DNA from: Leptolyngbya subtilissima AS-A7
Lineage (GTDB): Bacteria > Cyanobacteriota > Cyanobacteriia > Phormidesmidales > Phormidesmidaceae
DNA: 64,000 nucleotides
Direction: 5' to 3'
Assembly: GCF_039962255.1 (NCBI RefSeq)
Contig: NZ_JAMPKY010000001.1
Coordinates: 496,001-560,000 of the forward strand
Every line of letters starts with the position of its first letter. Within the stretch, counting starts at the first letter, position 1. The translations under genes and the position numbers were made by a program. The notes beneath the pieces are model-generated. The model was not told the DNA's origin. It made no database searches and saw nothing but the letters and a program-made list of their open reading frames with translations. Of this stretch, positions 8,525-18,553 are shown piece after piece.

Positions 8525-8689
8525 CTACAAAAAGTGGTCGATCGCTACTGCTGAAACGGCTGCAAATGCAGTAATTGCCAGGCCCACAAACGGATTCTGC
8601 CCTTGGGCAACCGCAAAGCTAGTAATCACGCCAGCCCCTAGAGCCGCGATCGCAACGGAGCCAATCCAGTCTTTTTGTAGGTTATGCAT
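8525..8689 (-). CDS. Small hydrophobic protein, 54 residues
   Basis: A short open frame encodes a 54-residue protein that begins MHNLQKDWIG and ends AIDHFL. After a polar start it has two hydrophobic stretches (SVAIAALGAGVITSFAVA and LAITAFAAVSAVAI) separated by QGQNPFVG, so it would form a two-helix membrane hairpin. The clean alternation of polar and apolar segments and the HIP1-containing codons suggest real coding. No strong ribosome binding site is visible. Function is unknown. It lies between traX and the SH3-domain gene, both about 150-230 bp away. Confidence 0.6.
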   Translation of the reverse strand: MHNLQKDWIGSVAIAALGAGVITSFAVAQGQNPFVGLAITAFAAVSAVAIDHFL

Positions 8690-8919
8690 GGGTTCTTAAA
8701 AATGGGGTATGACGCACAAGAATTGAGCAGCCGTTGTGTGTAGAAACTGCGTACCCAACTCTAGGGCTGTTCAGACCTCACGCTATCACCCTGGCCGAGT
8801 TCAAACGAAACCGCAGCCAGGAACTGATACCAAGCTTAAGGCTTGGTTAGATTAATTAACATTCCTCCCATAGGAGGAGCAGGCTCAACGGCAAAATCAG
8901 TCTTAGGAGAGGGGTTGGG

Positions 8920-9381
8920 CTATTCAACACGGCGGGTATTGCCTGCCTTGACCCAGCCTTCCTGACCGTTAGACACCACCCGCACCTTAACCCACGACTT
9001 GTCGGCGGGTTCTTCAAGCACCACCACCGCTTCGTTGACATCCACGCCCCCCACTTGGGGAAACTCGACACCGGGACCTTCGCGCATGACTAGGCCAATG
9101 GGCTGCACCACCGTGGCGTTGTAGTCACCAGGCTCGAGGGCGGGCTCTGCCGGCGGCTCCGCTGGGGCCGGTGAGGCTTCGACTACAGGCTCGGCAGGGG
9201 CTTCTGGAGCAGCCTCTGGGGCTGGGGTCGGCATTTCATCGCCATACAGTGGTTTGGGCGGCAGCACCGACAGGCGACCCATGAAGTAGCGGGCGGTGGC
9301 CACCCCCGCCATCGACAGCAGAATGAGGGCGATCGCCATGCCCAAGATTAATTTCGATAGGCCAATGAAAAATCCTTTCAT
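8920..9381 (-). CDS. Membrane-anchored SH3-domain protein
   Basis: About 153 residues from the ATG at 9381; a TTG 60 bases further up is less likely because the preceding residues look non-coding. One transmembrane segment (LILGMAIALILLSMAGVA, residues 10-28) is followed by a Pro/Ala/Glu-rich linker of about 55 residues and a C-terminal bacterial SH3 domain (GLVMREGPGVEFPQVGGV through GWVKAGNTRRVE). Such domains bind peptidoglycan or proteins outside the membrane. It lies 74 bp downstream of ycf46 on the same strand and may be its last co-transcribed neighbour. Confidence 0.8.
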   Translation of the reverse strand: MKGFFIGLSKLILGMAIALILLSMAGVATARYFMGRLSVLPPKPLYGDEMPTPAPEAAPEAPAEPVVEASPAPAEPPAEPALEPGDYNATVVQPIGLVMREGPGVEFPQVGGVDVNEAVVVLEEPADKSWVKVRVVSNGQEGWVKAGNTRRVE

Positions 9382-9455
9382 GGAGGCAGCGGGCCGGAGG
9401 TAGGGTCTACAGGTTGCTAATGGTACAGCACCTCTTGGCAATCGGCATCGGGAAG

Positions 9456-10976
9456 CTAATCGCCACTGGGAAGAGTTGGGCGAAACCGGGAGTCGATACC
9501 GCCGCGGGATGCCATGCGGGCTTTGCCTGAGGCCGCCCAGGCTTGCAGCGCCTCAATTTGCTCCTGGGCAGTGCGGGCTAGAGGCACCATTTCGCTGGCG
9601 GCGGTGAGGATGTCGTCGGTGGTGAAGTCGCGGCTTTGACTAAAACCCAGGTGCATGGCCTCGACAATCGCCTGTTCGATCTCAGCCCCTGAGAAGTCGG
9701 GGGTTTCGTAGGCCAGCCGGGTGGTGTCAAAAGTTTTGAGAGTGTGGGGCCGCAGCCGCGAGAGGTGGACTTCAAAAATGGCCTGGCGATCGCTCTGGCT
9801 GGGCAGCCCGACAAAGAAAATTTCGTCAAAGCGGCCCCGGCGCAGCATCTCCGGCGGCAGCGCCTGAATGTTGTTGGCGGTGGCTACGACAAACACCGGT
9901 GAGGTTTTCTCCGCCATCCAGGTGATGAAGGTGCCAAAAACTCGGCTGGCGGTGCCCGAGTCGCCCCGGCCATCCATACCAGCAAAGGCTTTGTCGATTT
10001 CGTCAATCCACAGCACGCAGGGGGCCAAGGCTTCTGCCAGCTGAATCATTTGGCGGGTGCGGGCCTCTGACTCGCCCACCAGGCCACCAAACAGCCGGCC
10101 CACGTCGAGGCGCAGCAGGGGCAGGTGCCAGTGGTGGGCGATCGCCTTGGCGGTCAGCGACTTGCCCGTACCCTGAATGCCCAGCAGCAGCAGCCCGCGC
10201 GGATGGGGCAGGCCGTACTGGCGCGCTTTTTCGGAGAAGGCGGTGCCCCGCTTGAGCAACCAGTCTTTGAGGTTGTCGAGCCCACCGATGTCAGAGATCT
10301 GTTCCCTGGCAGGGTAGTAGTCGAGAATTTGGGTCTGGCGAATGCTTTGGCGCTTTTCGTCGAGAATCAGGTCGAGGTCGTTGGGGTCAAAGGCTCCGTG
10401 GGCGGCGATCGCCCGCGACAGCACCCGCCGAATGCGCTCTAGCGACAGCCCTTGGCAGGTGCGCACAACCTCCTCTAACATCGCTGGCGGCAGGTTCGTG
10501 CCGGTCGAGCCCAAGAGCTGCTGCACCTCGTGCCGAATGGCGGCGGCATCGGGCAGGGTAAACTCCAGCACCGTCACGGTCTCGCTCAGCTCGTCAGGAA
10601 TGGTGAGCTGAGCTGAGAGAATGATCAGCGTCTTGGGTTGGGCCTTGAGCCGGCGGGCCAGGTTGCGCAACTTGCGAGAGATGGCAACGTCGTCTAGAAA
10701 GCGGTGAAAGTCGCGCAGCACAAAGATGGCTGGAGCCGTGGCGGGCAGCTTTTCCACCAGTTCTAGCGCTTGCAGAGGGTTGCGCTTGCCAAAACCTGCG
10801 TCGTTGAGGTTGCCCTGGTAGCCATCGACAAAATCCCAGGTGTAGAGGGCGCGATTGCCCTGCTGGGTGGCGCAGGCCGCGATATCGGCCTCGGCCCGCT
10901 CTTCCTCGGCGGTGGCGATGTAGATAATCGGGTAGCGGGCGCGAATCAATAAGCCCAGTTCGTCAGTAAAACCCAT
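9456..10976 (-). CDS. ycf46: AAA-family ATPase Ycf46
   Basis: A 506-residue ATPase matching cyanobacterial/plastid Ycf46. The N-terminal regulatory half ([26 protein letters not shown]) is diagnostic. The C-terminal AAA module has Walker A GIQGTGKS (residues 266-273), Walker B VLWIDE (321-326) and arginine-rich [14 protein letters not shown]. In Synechocystis this protein has been linked to inorganic-carbon and photosynthesis regulation. It is the downstream member of the rpmH-to-ycf46 block, 108 bp from DUF177. The first 20 residues give no membrane signal, so it acts in the cytoplasm. Confidence 0.92.
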   Translation of the reverse strand: MGFTDELGLLIRARYPIIYIATAEEERAEADIAACATQQGNRALYTWDFVDGYQGNLNDAGFGKRNPLQALELVEKLPATAPAIFVLRDFHRFLDDVAISRKLRNLARRLKAQPKTLIILSAQLTIPDELSETVTVLEFTLPDAAAIRHEVQQLLGSTGTNLPPAMLEEVVRTCQGLSLERIRRVLSRAIAAHGAFDPNDLDLILDEKRQSIRQTQILDYYPAREQISDIGGLDNLKDWLLKRGTAFSEKARQYGLPHPRGLLLLGIQGTGKSLTAKAIAHHWHLPLLRLDVGRLFGGLVGESEARTRQMIQLAEALAPCVLWIDEIDKAFAGMDGRGDSGTASRVFGTFITWMAEKTSPVFVVATANNIQALPPEMLRRGRFDEIFFVGLPSQSDRQAIFEVHLSRLRPHTLKTFDTTRLAYETPDFSGAEIEQAIVEAMHLGFSQSRDFTTDDILTAASEMVPLARTAQEQIEALQAWAASGKARMASRGGIDSRFRPTLPSGD

Positions 10977-11084
10977 GTCAGCGCGACTCAGTTATCCCAT
11001 AATGCTCAGTTGATGTCTCCAGCCTATCGGATTTTAAGGAGTCTCTGATTCTCTCGTGAGCATGAAGCTGTAGACTTCTGTTCT

Positions 11085-11600
11085 TTAGCGATCGGGCTGG
11101 TTGAGCTGCTGCTGAAGCTGAGTCAGGGCGGCCCAGCGGTGGTCTACGGGTTGGGCAGCGGCTGTCCCCTGCCCTCGCAGCTCAATACCGGGGCAGTCTT
11201 CGTCGCAGATCTGAGGCATAGGTAGCGACAGGCAAATCTGTTCGTAGACCCAGGTTTCAGGGTAGAAGTGACCATTAGGGGGTAGGGTTTCGAACAGGTC
11301 CTCCACCGCCACCTCCCGTTCTAGCGGTAGGGTGGCGGGGTCGGGCTCATTCTCAAGCCAAATCAGCTCCTGGGCCGACAGCGCTACGCGGTGGTTGTAG
11401 GCCTGCAGGCAGCGATCGCAGGTCAGCGTCACAATCGTATCGGCTCTGGCTTTGACCTCCAGGTAGGTGCCCTGGTGGGTAATCGTCATCTCGCCCCGCA
11501 CGGGGGTTAAAGTCTCCAGCTCCGCCAGGTGCTGGTCAAGCTCAACGGTGAGAGTCTTCTCAGGCCGCTGTAGCAGGTGGGGAATATAGACTTTCTCCAT
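11085..11600 (-). CDS. YceD-family (DUF177) protein
   Basis: A 171-residue soluble protein. The family's metal-binding-type cysteines are CDRC near residue 79 (TLTCDRCLQAY) and CDEDC near residue 145. In plants and bacteria, DUF177/YceD proteins are needed for normal 23S rRNA accumulation or sit next to rpmF. Here it is part of the rpmH-rnpA-yidC-jag block, 39 bp after jag, which fits ribosome biogenesis. The C-terminal 30 residues are Gln-rich and low in complexity. Confidence 0.85.
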   Translation of the reverse strand: MEKVYIPHLLQRPEKTLTVELDQHLAELETLTPVRGEMTITHQGTYLEVKARADTIVTLTCDRCLQAYNHRVALSAQELIWLENEPDPATLPLEREVAVEDLFETLPPNGHFYPETWVYEQICLSLPMPQICDEDCPGIELRGQGTAAAQPVDHRWAALTQLQQQLNQPDR

Positions 11601-11639
11601 TGTTTTTGCCTCCCATGGCTCGCGCTATCTCTGTGCGAC

Positions 11640-12155
11640 CTAGCCGTCTGTAGCCTCGTTGTCCTGCTGCCCAGCTAAGCAGACCACCAAACGGCGATCG
11701 GGCTCGCGGCCCCGGCTGAAGGTGGCCAATCCCTCGTGGGCCGACATGAAGTGGTGCATTTGCCGCCGCTCCGCGGACGAAAGCCCCTGAATTTCGTACT
11801 CCTCACCGCTGGCCAGCACACGCTCTGCGGCTTCAGCAGCCATGGTCTTAAGTTCTTCGAGCCGCTTAGCTCGGTAGCCCGCTAGCTCGATGGTAAAGGC
11901 CTGCTGCTCCGCCTGCCCTTTGCCCAAATTGAGCGTAGTGTTGGCCAAATACTGAATTGAGTCAAGCACCGTGCCGCCGTCGCCGATCAACGCCTGCACC
12001 TGCTCGGGCGACAACGTGTCTTCAGCAATGGTGAGCCAGCAGCTCTCCCCAGACTCGTCTTCGACCGGGTGGGCAGTGACAGTGCTGGTTAACCCCTGCA
12101 TGGTAAGCAGGGTCGTTAGCCAGTTTACCCCGGCTGTGGCAGCATCGGTGACCAT
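11640..12155 (-). CDS. Jag/KhpB-type RNA-binding protein (KH and R3H domains)
   Basis: A 171-residue protein of the Jag (SpoIIIJ-associated, KhpB) family. A KH-like segment with VLDSIQYLANTTLN is followed by a C-terminal R3H domain (SSAERRQMHHFMSAHEGLATFSRG, about residues 125-150). Jag proteins bind single-stranded RNA. The usual N-terminal Jag domain is short here. The gene starts three bases after the yidC stop, so translational coupling with the insertase is likely. This pairing is very widely conserved. Confidence 0.9.
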   Translation of the reverse strand: MVTDAATAGVNWLTTLLTMQGLTSTVTAHPVEDESGESCWLTIAEDTLSPEQVQALIGDGGTVLDSIQYLANTTLNLGKGQAEQQAFTIELAGYRAKRLEELKTMAAEAAERVLASGEEYEIQGLSSAERRQMHHFMSAHEGLATFSRGREPDRRLVVCLAGQQDNEATDG

Positions 12156-12158
12156 AGG

Positions 12159-13313
12159 TTACGCCTTTTTCTTCTTGCTACGCCCGGGCTCAAAGGGCAG
12201 GGTCTGCCGATTGTCCTCGGTCTTGACAGTTTCGGCATCGACGATTTTTTGCAGATTCTCAGGCAGGGGCTCTCGCGAAAGAATAAACGTCTGCAGGGTC
12301 TGGAAAATGTTTGCAATCAGCATATACATCAGCACCCCGGCGGGTAGGGGAAAGAACAGGAACATGCCGGAGAAGATGATCGGCGTGAACTTGTTAACAG
12401 CCGCCTGTTGAGGATTATCGCTGGTGGTAGAGCCCTGGCCCGAGAGCACCTGGTTCAGGTACAAGCTGGCCCCAAAGCCCAGAATCATAATCAAAATATC
12501 CCAGTGAATGGCACCGTCTTCACCGGTTACACCAATCCGGCCCAGGGCTTTGATGAACAAAAACCCTTTGTTGGCGGCCAGACCGGGAGCCTGCACCCGC
12601 ACGGTCGCCTCACCAGGAGCCAACGCGGTGATGTGACCCTCGGCATCGACCGCAACGACATCCTCACCCTTGGTGATCTCCCATTTGGGCTGGAAGCTGT
12701 CTACGTCTTCGTTGTACTGGGAAGCCAGCGCTTCAATAGTTTCGCCCTCGGCGGTTTGCAGGCGCACGTCGGTTTTTTCGCCCACCACGAGCTTATTGCC
12801 ACCGGGCATCACCGCCGAGATGGGGAAGTGAGAACCGTCAGACACGTAGATAGCCTTAGGGGGCGTGGTAAACACTTGGGGCTGAATCTGCTCAATCTTT
12901 TCTTGGGGAAAGACCTGAACGTTGACGTCGTAGTTGATGTCAGAGAACGGCGACCCCCGCAGGGTGGCAAACAGGGCAAAGAGAATGGGCATTTGTAGCA
13001 GCACCGGAAAGCAGCCTGCTAGGGGGTTGCCAAACTCTTTGTAAACCCCGCTCATCTCTTCTTGCAGCTTGGTGGGGTTGTCTTTGTAGCGCTCTTGGAT
13101 CTCTTTAACGCGCTTTTGCATCAGGGGCTGGGCCACCTTCATGCGTCGCATGTTGCGAATGGAGCCCGCGTTGAGGGGGTACAGGGCGAAGCGAATTACC
13201 AGGGTGAGGGCCACAATGGCTAACCCGTAGCTGGGCACGATTCCATAGAAAAAATCTAGGATCGGCAACATGATGTTGTTAGTCAGAAATCCAATTCCAA
13301 AATCCATGGGCAC
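12159..13313 (-). CDS. yidC: Membrane protein insertase YidC/Oxa1
   Basis: A 384-residue insertase that places proteins in the plasma and thylakoid membranes, alone or with SecY. The first transmembrane region ([24 protein letters not shown]) and the conserved [18 protein letters not shown] segment frame the hydrophilic groove. An extra-membrane loop of about 130 residues (about 135-265) contains a Big_2-like stretch ([17 protein letters not shown]), typical of cyanobacterial YidC. The C-terminal tail is Lys-rich (RSKKKKA) for ribosome contact. Flanking jag, rnpA and rpmH confirm the identity. Confidence 0.95.
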   Translation of the reverse strand: MPMDFGIGFLTNNIMLPILDFFYGIVPSYGLAIVALTLVIRFALYPLNAGSIRNMRRMKVAQPLMQKRVKEIQERYKDNPTKLQEEMSGVYKEFGNPLAGCFPVLLQMPILFALFATLRGSPFSDINYDVNVQVFPQEKIEQIQPQVFTTPPKAIYVSDGSHFPISAVMPGGNKLVVGEKTDVRLQTAEGETIEALASQYNEDVDSFQPKWEITKGEDVVAVDAEGHITALAPGEATVRVQAPGLAANKGFLFIKALGRIGVTGEDGAIHWDILIMILGFGASLYLNQVLSGQGSTTSDNPQQAAVNKFTPIIFSGMFLFFPLPAGVLMYMLIANIFQTLQTFILSREPLPENLQKIVDAETVKTEDNRQTLPFEPGRSKKKKA

Positions 13314-13414
13314 CTGAACCCTGCTACAGGGGATACGACGTTAACTGCTCAGTTACCTAATCTACCCCATCGTTGGGGAGGCAAGCCGCCCCAACGGGTT
13401 GGGATTGCCGTAAG

Positions 13415-13810
13415 TTAGCTTTTGCTAGAGGTGCCGCTGACGGCTTCAGCTGCTGGAGAGATGCGCTCGTTCATATATTCGTACACCTCGCGAAAACGGG
13501 GCATAGAGCGCAGTTCTAGGCGGCTGCCATCTTTAAGGGTGACGACCATATCGCCCCAGAGGCCCAGCCCGCGAGGCACCGTGACAATTTTACTAATTTC
13601 GTTGTAAATCAGGTCAGTGCGCTCACGCCCCATCCAGCCGCCGGTTACCGACAGCCGCCGGCTGGTGATGCGGTAGCGCAGCCAGAGGGCACGGGTAATG
13701 GCTCCAACCGTGAGGGGAAGGCAGATAATTGTGAAACCCAGCAAAATATTGAAAATCAAATCGCCAATGTGGGGGCCGCCCTCATAGAACACATCCTCAC
13801 GAATGCCCAT
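13415..13810 (-). CDS. PH-domain membrane protein
   Basis: A 131-residue protein with one hydrophobic segment (FNILLGFTIICLPLTVGAITRALWL, residues 18-42) followed by a bacterial PH domain (YRITSRRLSVTGGWMGRERTDLIYNEISKIVTV and onward). Its start overlaps the end of rnpA by 14 bp, so the two are probably translationally coupled. The gene is regularly found between rnpA and yidC in cyanobacteria. A role in insertase assembly or membrane-lipid contact is only suggested by this position. Confidence 0.85.
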   Translation of the reverse strand: MGIREDVFYEGGPHIGDLIFNILLGFTIICLPLTVGAITRALWLRYRITSRRLSVTGGWMGRERTDLIYNEISKIVTVPRGLGLWGDMVVTLKDGSRLELRSMPRFREVYEYMNERISPAAEAVSGTSSKS

Positions 13811-14174
13811 GGAATACCTCTAGCTTGGTAAACAACTGCTCCAATTCTCGCAAAAATTCGCCATATTCGCACTCGGCCGCCTCTGGCTTGAGGCTGATGA
13901 CGATCCACTGAGCGGGATGCAGACGGGGCAGTAAGGTGCGCAGGGCGGCGCGCACTCGCCGCTTGAGGCGGTTGCGCACTACGGCTCGCTTGTGCACCTT
14001 AAGGCTTACAACAATGCCGATTCGCGGCGCAGAGCCGTTGGGTGCCCCGGCCTTGGCCGCAGGGGGTACTGACCACACGCGCAACAACAGATGAGCAGAG
14101 GCCGCTTTTCTGCCCTGCCGATAGACCTGGGAAAAATCTCGCGATCGCCGCAGCCGATGGTGTTTGGACAGCAC
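13797..14174 (-). CDS. rnpA: Ribonuclease P protein component
   Basis: The 125-residue basic protein subunit of RNase P, which helps the RnpB RNA remove tRNA 5' leaders. It begins MLSKHHRLRRSRDFSQVYRQG and carries the RNR signature as KRAVVRNRLKRRVRAALR (about residues 70-87). Length is normal. It lies 99 bp downstream of rpmH, the near-universal rpmH-rnpA order, and its end overlaps the PH-domain gene. Confidence 0.95.
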   Translation of the reverse strand: MLSKHHRLRRSRDFSQVYRQGRKAASAHLLLRVWSVPPAAKAGAPNGSAPRIGIVVSLKVHKRAVVRNRLKRRVRAALRTLLPRLHPAQWIVISLKPEAAECEYGEFLRELEQLFTKLEVFHGHS

Positions 14175-14273
14175 TACCGATCCTCAACGCGCAACAATAG
14201 CCCCAGAGCTTAAGGTAGCCCCAGGGCTATGTAATGATCTACAAACGATGAATGAGGTAAACCCCAGCCAGCG

Positions 14274-14411
14274 CTAGACTGCGAGCTTGGCCCGACCCTT
14301 GCGGCGGCGAGCTTTAATCACCTCCTGGCCGGTGTGGGAGCGCATACGAGCGCGAAATCCGGAGGTTCGCTTTTGCTTTCGGTTGGTGCCCTCTAGGGTG
14401 CGCTTGCTCAT
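14274..14411 (-). CDS. rpmH: 50S ribosomal protein L34
   Basis: A 45-residue very basic protein, too short for most automatic calls, that reads [19 protein letters not shown] at its start and ends [11 protein letters not shown]. The central [22 protein letters not shown] is the universal L34 signature. It is the first gene of the rpmH-rnpA block. A TATTAT hexamer about 45 bp upstream on the minus strand could be the -10 box. Confidence 0.97.
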   Translation of the reverse strand: MSKRTLEGTNRKQKRTSGFRARMRSHTGQEVIKARRRKGRAKLAV

Positions 14412-14474
14412 GGCTTAGTCTCTGCCTGTTTCTGCTAAAAAGTCACGGTCTCATATAATAGCACCCGCTGGCTC

Positions 14475-15050
14475 CTAGCGGCTGTGATCATTGTCTGAGG
14501 CAATTTCCATGGGCCAGGTGCCAACGTACTGGTTGACCACGTCGCCTTGGTACATCATTCTCAAATTGAAGTAGTGGTAGCCATAGCGGCGGGGGTTGCG
14601 CACGTCGGAGAGCACCACCACCAGGTCGGTGTTGGCCTCAATCGGCTGCTCAGGGATGATTTCAATGCGGTTTTCCTCCTGAATCCAGTCGATAGCCTTG
14701 ACTGGAATAACTTCACCACCGCGCCACTCACCCTTGCGTAGCTCGATGGCGTCGGCGTCAAACCGACCGCCCACTTCGGTAAAGGTATCGGGATAGTCAA
14801 TTTCTAGGGAAATTACATCGCGCGGCAGCTTGGTGCGCATGATGTTGAGGTAATAGCGGGAGTCGGTGCTGAAGGGATAGTTGAAATCGATCATATATCT
14901 GAGGCGATATTCAACCTCAACGCCGCCAAAGATGGTCAACCCGGTTTGAGCCTGGATCGGCTGGGGCAGCGCGGTGCTGAGGCCGACCGCTGTGGCCACA
15001 GCGGCCAGCCCGAGGGCGGCCAATTTAAGAAATTTCTTAAGGGATGTCAT
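14475..15050 (-). CDS. DUF2808-domain exported protein
   Basis: A 191-residue secreted protein. The signal peptide (LKKFLKLAALGLAAVATAVGLSTA, cleaved near IQAQ at about residue 34) precedes a DUF2808 domain with YYLNIMRTKLPRDVISLEI and a tail with NPRRYGYHYFNLR. This family is almost restricted to cyanobacteria and its function is unknown; the domain looks like a beta-sandwich for the cell envelope. It lies upstream of rpmH on the same strand but is probably transcribed separately. Confidence 0.9.
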   Translation of the reverse strand: MTSLKKFLKLAALGLAAVATAVGLSTALPQPIQAQTGLTIFGGVEVEYRLRYMIDFNYPFSTDSRYYLNIMRTKLPRDVISLEIDYPDTFTEVGGRFDADAIELRKGEWRGGEVIPVKAIDWIQEENRIEIIPEQPIEANTDLVVVLSDVRNPRRYGYHYFNLRMMYQGDVVNQYVGTWPMEIASDNDHSR

Positions 15051-15262
15051 GGTTTACCTCCAATGAAAACTGTCTGGCCGGGTAGCTTGGGGCAACCAAT
15101 CTAGGCCACCCATCACAATAGCTCTAGCGGCATAAAGGCGCACTCCGATCTGTGCCAGTGGTGCAACCGGGTTCCTGATATTGGGGAATTATACGGAATT
15201 AGCCCCTAAACCTCTCCCGATCCTACCATTTAGCCTCTGTTCCTCAGGGCCTGCTGGCGGAG

Positions 15263-18200
15263 CTACTCGTCGTCGTCGATGATGGCATTGCGATCGAGCA
15301 GCAGCAGGTTGCGCAGCTGGTCGGTGTCGAACTCGGTGAGCCAGCCTTCGCCCGCGCTAACTACCTGCTCGGAGAGGGCTTTTTTGCTTTCGATCATCTC
15401 GTGGATGCGCTCTTCGAGGGTGCCGGTAGTGACAAATTTGTGCACTTGCACGTTGCGGGTCTGGCCAATGCGGAAGGCGCGGTCGGTAGCCTGATTCTCG
15501 ATCGCCGGGTTCCACCAGCGATCGTAGTGGAATACATGGTTAGCGCGGGTGAGGTTGAGGCCGACGCCGCCCGCCTTGAGAGACAGAATAAACAGGCGCG
15601 GCGCGGCGGGGTCATTCTGGAAGCGCTCGACCATGGCCTCGCGCTGATTTTTGGTAGTGCTGCCGTAAAGAAACAGCGCCTCTTGACCCAGATAGGACTG
15701 GAGGTGTCGCTGGAGCAGCTTGCCCCACTCGGCAAACTGGGTAAAGATTAGGGCGCGATCGCCCTCGGCAATCACTTCCTCTAGCATTTCATCGAGCCGT
15801 TGAAGCTTACCCGATCGCCCCTTTAGCCCCAGGCTCGACTCCTGCAAAAACTGAGCCGGGTGGTTGCAGATCTGCTTCAACCGGGTCAGGAGAGCGAGAA
15901 TTTGCCCCTTGCGCTGTACTCCGGTGGCGTCGTCCAGGGTTTCTAACGCCGCATCGACGGTCTGCTGATAAAGGTTGGCCTGCTCGGCCGACAGACCGCA
16001 GTACACGCTCATCTCCTGCTTTTCGGGCAGGTCTTGAATGATGCTGCGATCGGTTTTAAGGCGGCGTAAAATAAACGGCTGCACCAGACCCTTCAGCGCC
16101 TTAAGGGAGGCCACATCGCCATAGCGCTCGATGGGTGTGGCAAAGCGCCGTTGGAAGAAATTCTTTGGCCCTAGGTAGCCGGGGTTGAGAAAGTCCATAA
16201 TCGACCACAGCTCACCTAGGCGGTTTTCTACTGGGGTGCCGGTCAGGGCAACGCGGAACTGAGCCTCGATCTGGCGGGCCGCCTTGGACTGCTTGGCGTC
16301 GGAGTTTTTGATGTTTTGAGCTTCGTCGAGCACCAGGCAGGGCCAGCTCACCGACTGGAGGGGTTTGAGATCGCGATAAATTAGCGCGTAGCTGGTGATC
16401 ACCAGGTGTTTGCCCTGCACGGCTTTGGCAAAGCTGGCCCCCTTGGGACGGCGATCGCCATGGTGCACCAGGGTTTTAAGCTTAGGGGCAAACCGCTTGA
16501 CTTCCTTTTCCCAGTTGCCTAGCACTGAGGTGGGGCACACCAGCAGTACCGGGGTCTCAAGCCAGCCGTTGTCTTGCAGGTAGAGCAAAAAGGCAATCAG
16601 CTGAATGGTCTTGCCCAAGCCCATGTCGTCGGCCAGGCAGGCCCCTAGGCCCCACTGTTCTAAAAACGCCAGCCACGACACCCCGCGCGCTTGGTACGGC
16701 CGCAGCTTGCCTTTAAAGCCGCTGGGGGCCTCCATTTCTTCGAGAGTTTGGTTGCCGGTGGTGAGGGTTTCAATCAGGGTTTGCAGTGCCCCGGTGGCCT
16801 CAAAGCTGACCACCGGCAGCCGATCGATCAGCTGGGTGTCGCCGGTGCTAATTCGCAGGGCGTCTTCCACTGACAGAGGCGTGGCGGTCTTTTGGCCTGC
16901 CAAGAACTGCCGGGCCGCCTTCACATCTTGGGGCTTGAGCTCGACCCAGCGCCCGTTGATTTCGACCAGCGGTGAGCCCTGGTTGATCAATTGCTCAAAC
17001 TCGGCGGCGGAGAGGGTTTCCCCAGCGATCGACAGCTCCCAACGAAAGTTGAGCAGGCTCTTGAGACCGAGCCGCTGCCGCTGGTTTTGGGGCGGCACCT
17101 CCGCCTGCACCTTGAGACCCAGTCGCCCAGCCCCGTCTTCGGCCGTTTGGGCTAGGCCAGGGGGCAGTTGGACCTCGACGCCGTTGTCTTGCAGCTGCCA
17201 GGCCGACGCTTTAATAAACTGGTAGGCCTGGATCGGATCAAGATCGCAGTGGGCCGGATGCTGCTGACGCAGACTCTCGCGAATCGGTTCGTACAGCCGG
17301 GCAGCGCGCCCCAAAGCTCCTAATAGGGTTTCTTGAGGTGATTTGAGGGTCGCCCCCTGGTGATGCAGCTCGTCTACAGGATGCTGCCAGATCAGATCTG
17401 CCCCCATCTGCCAGTCGGGGTTAGCGGCTGACTGAAGCTGGTACAGAAGCTGCCAGGGCTGATCGAGCTGTGGGGGTGGCTGTAGCACTAGACGCAGGCG
17501 AAACTGGGTGGCGGGGTCTTCCGCCAGGGTCTGTAGTGGCGTGGTCCAGGTGATGAGGGCCTCTTGCAGGCGAGCGGCAGCGGCGGCGGGGGCCTCTAAA
17601 GTACTTTCTGGCTGGCTTAGGGCCTGAAGCCACGGCTGTAGTGGTAGCTCTTTGCTGAGATTGGCCAGACCGCTGAGGGACTGTGCCTGGGCAGCCTGGC
17701 GCACTTGGTGGTCGACCAAGGCAGCTAAAAAGGTGAGTAGTTGAGGCTGAGGGTCGAGGAGGGGAACTCCGCAGCCTAGGGGAAGCTCGCCCTTGGCAAT
17801 GGGCGGCAAATGAGTGCGAGAAATCAGAGGCATGGCTCGCGCGAAATTGCGCAGTCGCTCCTGGTCGGGGGCGCTATCAAGCAGGGGGTGCCAGCCCGCC
17901 GCCAGGGTTTGACTAGTAAGCTCTAGGCCCGGCAAAAACTTGCCCCGAGCCAGAAGATTGAGCCCCCAGCGAGCAATGTGGCCCCAGTAGCGCAGGTCAG
18001 CTCCGATTTCGCCGGGGCCAGTGAGAGTTTGCTGTCCCAGGGGCAAAGCCAGCAGCATCGGCAAAAAGTCGGCTATTCCCAGGTGCCACCCCTGCACTCG
18101 CCAGGGGTGGAGCACCATATTGGCCTGGGCCGAATCGTCGGTCTGGGCATCGACTCGGGCTGAATGGACTGGCACGAGGGCCGATGGCGTAATCTGGGCG

Positions 18201-18553
18201 GGCAGCGGCAGGGCCAGCTCTCCCCAAATCGGTCCGATGGCGCGCGTCGCTGCTTTTGGTCCGCGTGATGCCCCTCGCCGACCGCTGCTTTCCGGTGCTT
18301 TTTTGGCGCTTTTGCCAGTGCCCGCCGCCTTGGTTAACGCCTCTGGAAATAGCTCCCCATTTGCAGAGCGGCCCACTAGCTGCTTTTGCATGGCGGTGAG
18401 CACCTGGGCTAGGTCGGTTTGAGCCAGGGAGTAGGGATGGGGGTGCAGGCCGTCCCAGGGGGCGAGCCCATCCGGCGGCAGGGGCTGCCAGGCTTCGGCC
18501 CAGAGAAAGAACTGCTGCGCCTGGGGAACCCAACTGACGTGTAGTATTGCCAT
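15263..18553 (-). CDS. SNF2-family DEAD/DEAH-box helicase (HepA-like)
   Basis: About 1096 residues from the ATG at 18553, which has AGGG just upstream; an earlier in-frame codon at 18628 adds 25 residues that do not look conserved. The N-terminal 550 residues include the SNF2-associated bacterial region. The SNF2 motor follows: motif I DDMGLGKT, motif II as DEAQ in LVLDEAQNIKN, motif III ALTGTPVENRLGELWSIMDF, and a C-terminal helicase lobe with GGVGLNLTRANHVFHYDRWWNPAIENQA. These enzymes use ATP to move along DNA or displace proteins from it. A Lys/Ala-rich low-complexity stretch lies near residue 100. Confidence 0.92.
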   Translation of the reverse strand: MAILHVSWVPQAQQFFLWAEAWQPLPPDGLAPWDGLHPHPYSLAQTDLAQVLTAMQKQLVGRSANGELFPEALTKAAGTGKSAKKAPESSGRRGASRGPKAATRAIGPIWGELALPLPAQITPSALVPVHSARVDAQTDDSAQANMVLHPWRVQGWHLGIADFLPMLLALPLGQQTLTGPGEIGADLRYWGHIARWGLNLLARGKFLPGLELTSQTLAAGWHPLLDSAPDQERLRNFARAMPLISRTHLPPIAKGELPLGCGVPLLDPQPQLLTFLAALVDHQVRQAAQAQSLSGLANLSKELPLQPWLQALSQPESTLEAPAAAAARLQEALITWTTPLQTLAEDPATQFRLRLVLQPPPQLDQPWQLLYQLQSAANPDWQMGADLIWQHPVDELHHQGATLKSPQETLLGALGRAARLYEPIRESLRQQHPAHCDLDPIQAYQFIKASAWQLQDNGVEVQLPPGLAQTAEDGAGRLGLKVQAEVPPQNQRQRLGLKSLLNFRWELSIAGETLSAAEFEQLINQGSPLVEINGRWVELKPQDVKAARQFLAGQKTATPLSVEDALRISTGDTQLIDRLPVVSFEATGALQTLIETLTTGNQTLEEMEAPSGFKGKLRPYQARGVSWLAFLEQWGLGACLADDMGLGKTIQLIAFLLYLQDNGWLETPVLLVCPTSVLGNWEKEVKRFAPKLKTLVHHGDRRPKGASFAKAVQGKHLVITSYALIYRDLKPLQSVSWPCLVLDEAQNIKNSDAKQSKAARQIEAQFRVALTGTPVENRLGELWSIMDFLNPGYLGPKNFFQRRFATPIERYGDVASLKALKGLVQPFILRRLKTDRSIIQDLPEKQEMSVYCGLSAEQANLYQQTVDAALETLDDATGVQRKGQILALLTRLKQICNHPAQFLQESSLGLKGRSGKLQRLDEMLEEVIAEGDRALIFTQFAEWGKLLQRHLQSYLGQEALFLYGSTTKNQREAMVERFQNDPAAPRLFILSLKAGGVGLNLTRANHVFHYDRWWNPAIENQATDRAFRIGQTRNVQVHKFVTTGTLEERIHEMIESKKALSEQVVSAGEGWLTEFDTDQLRNLLLLDRNAIIDDDE

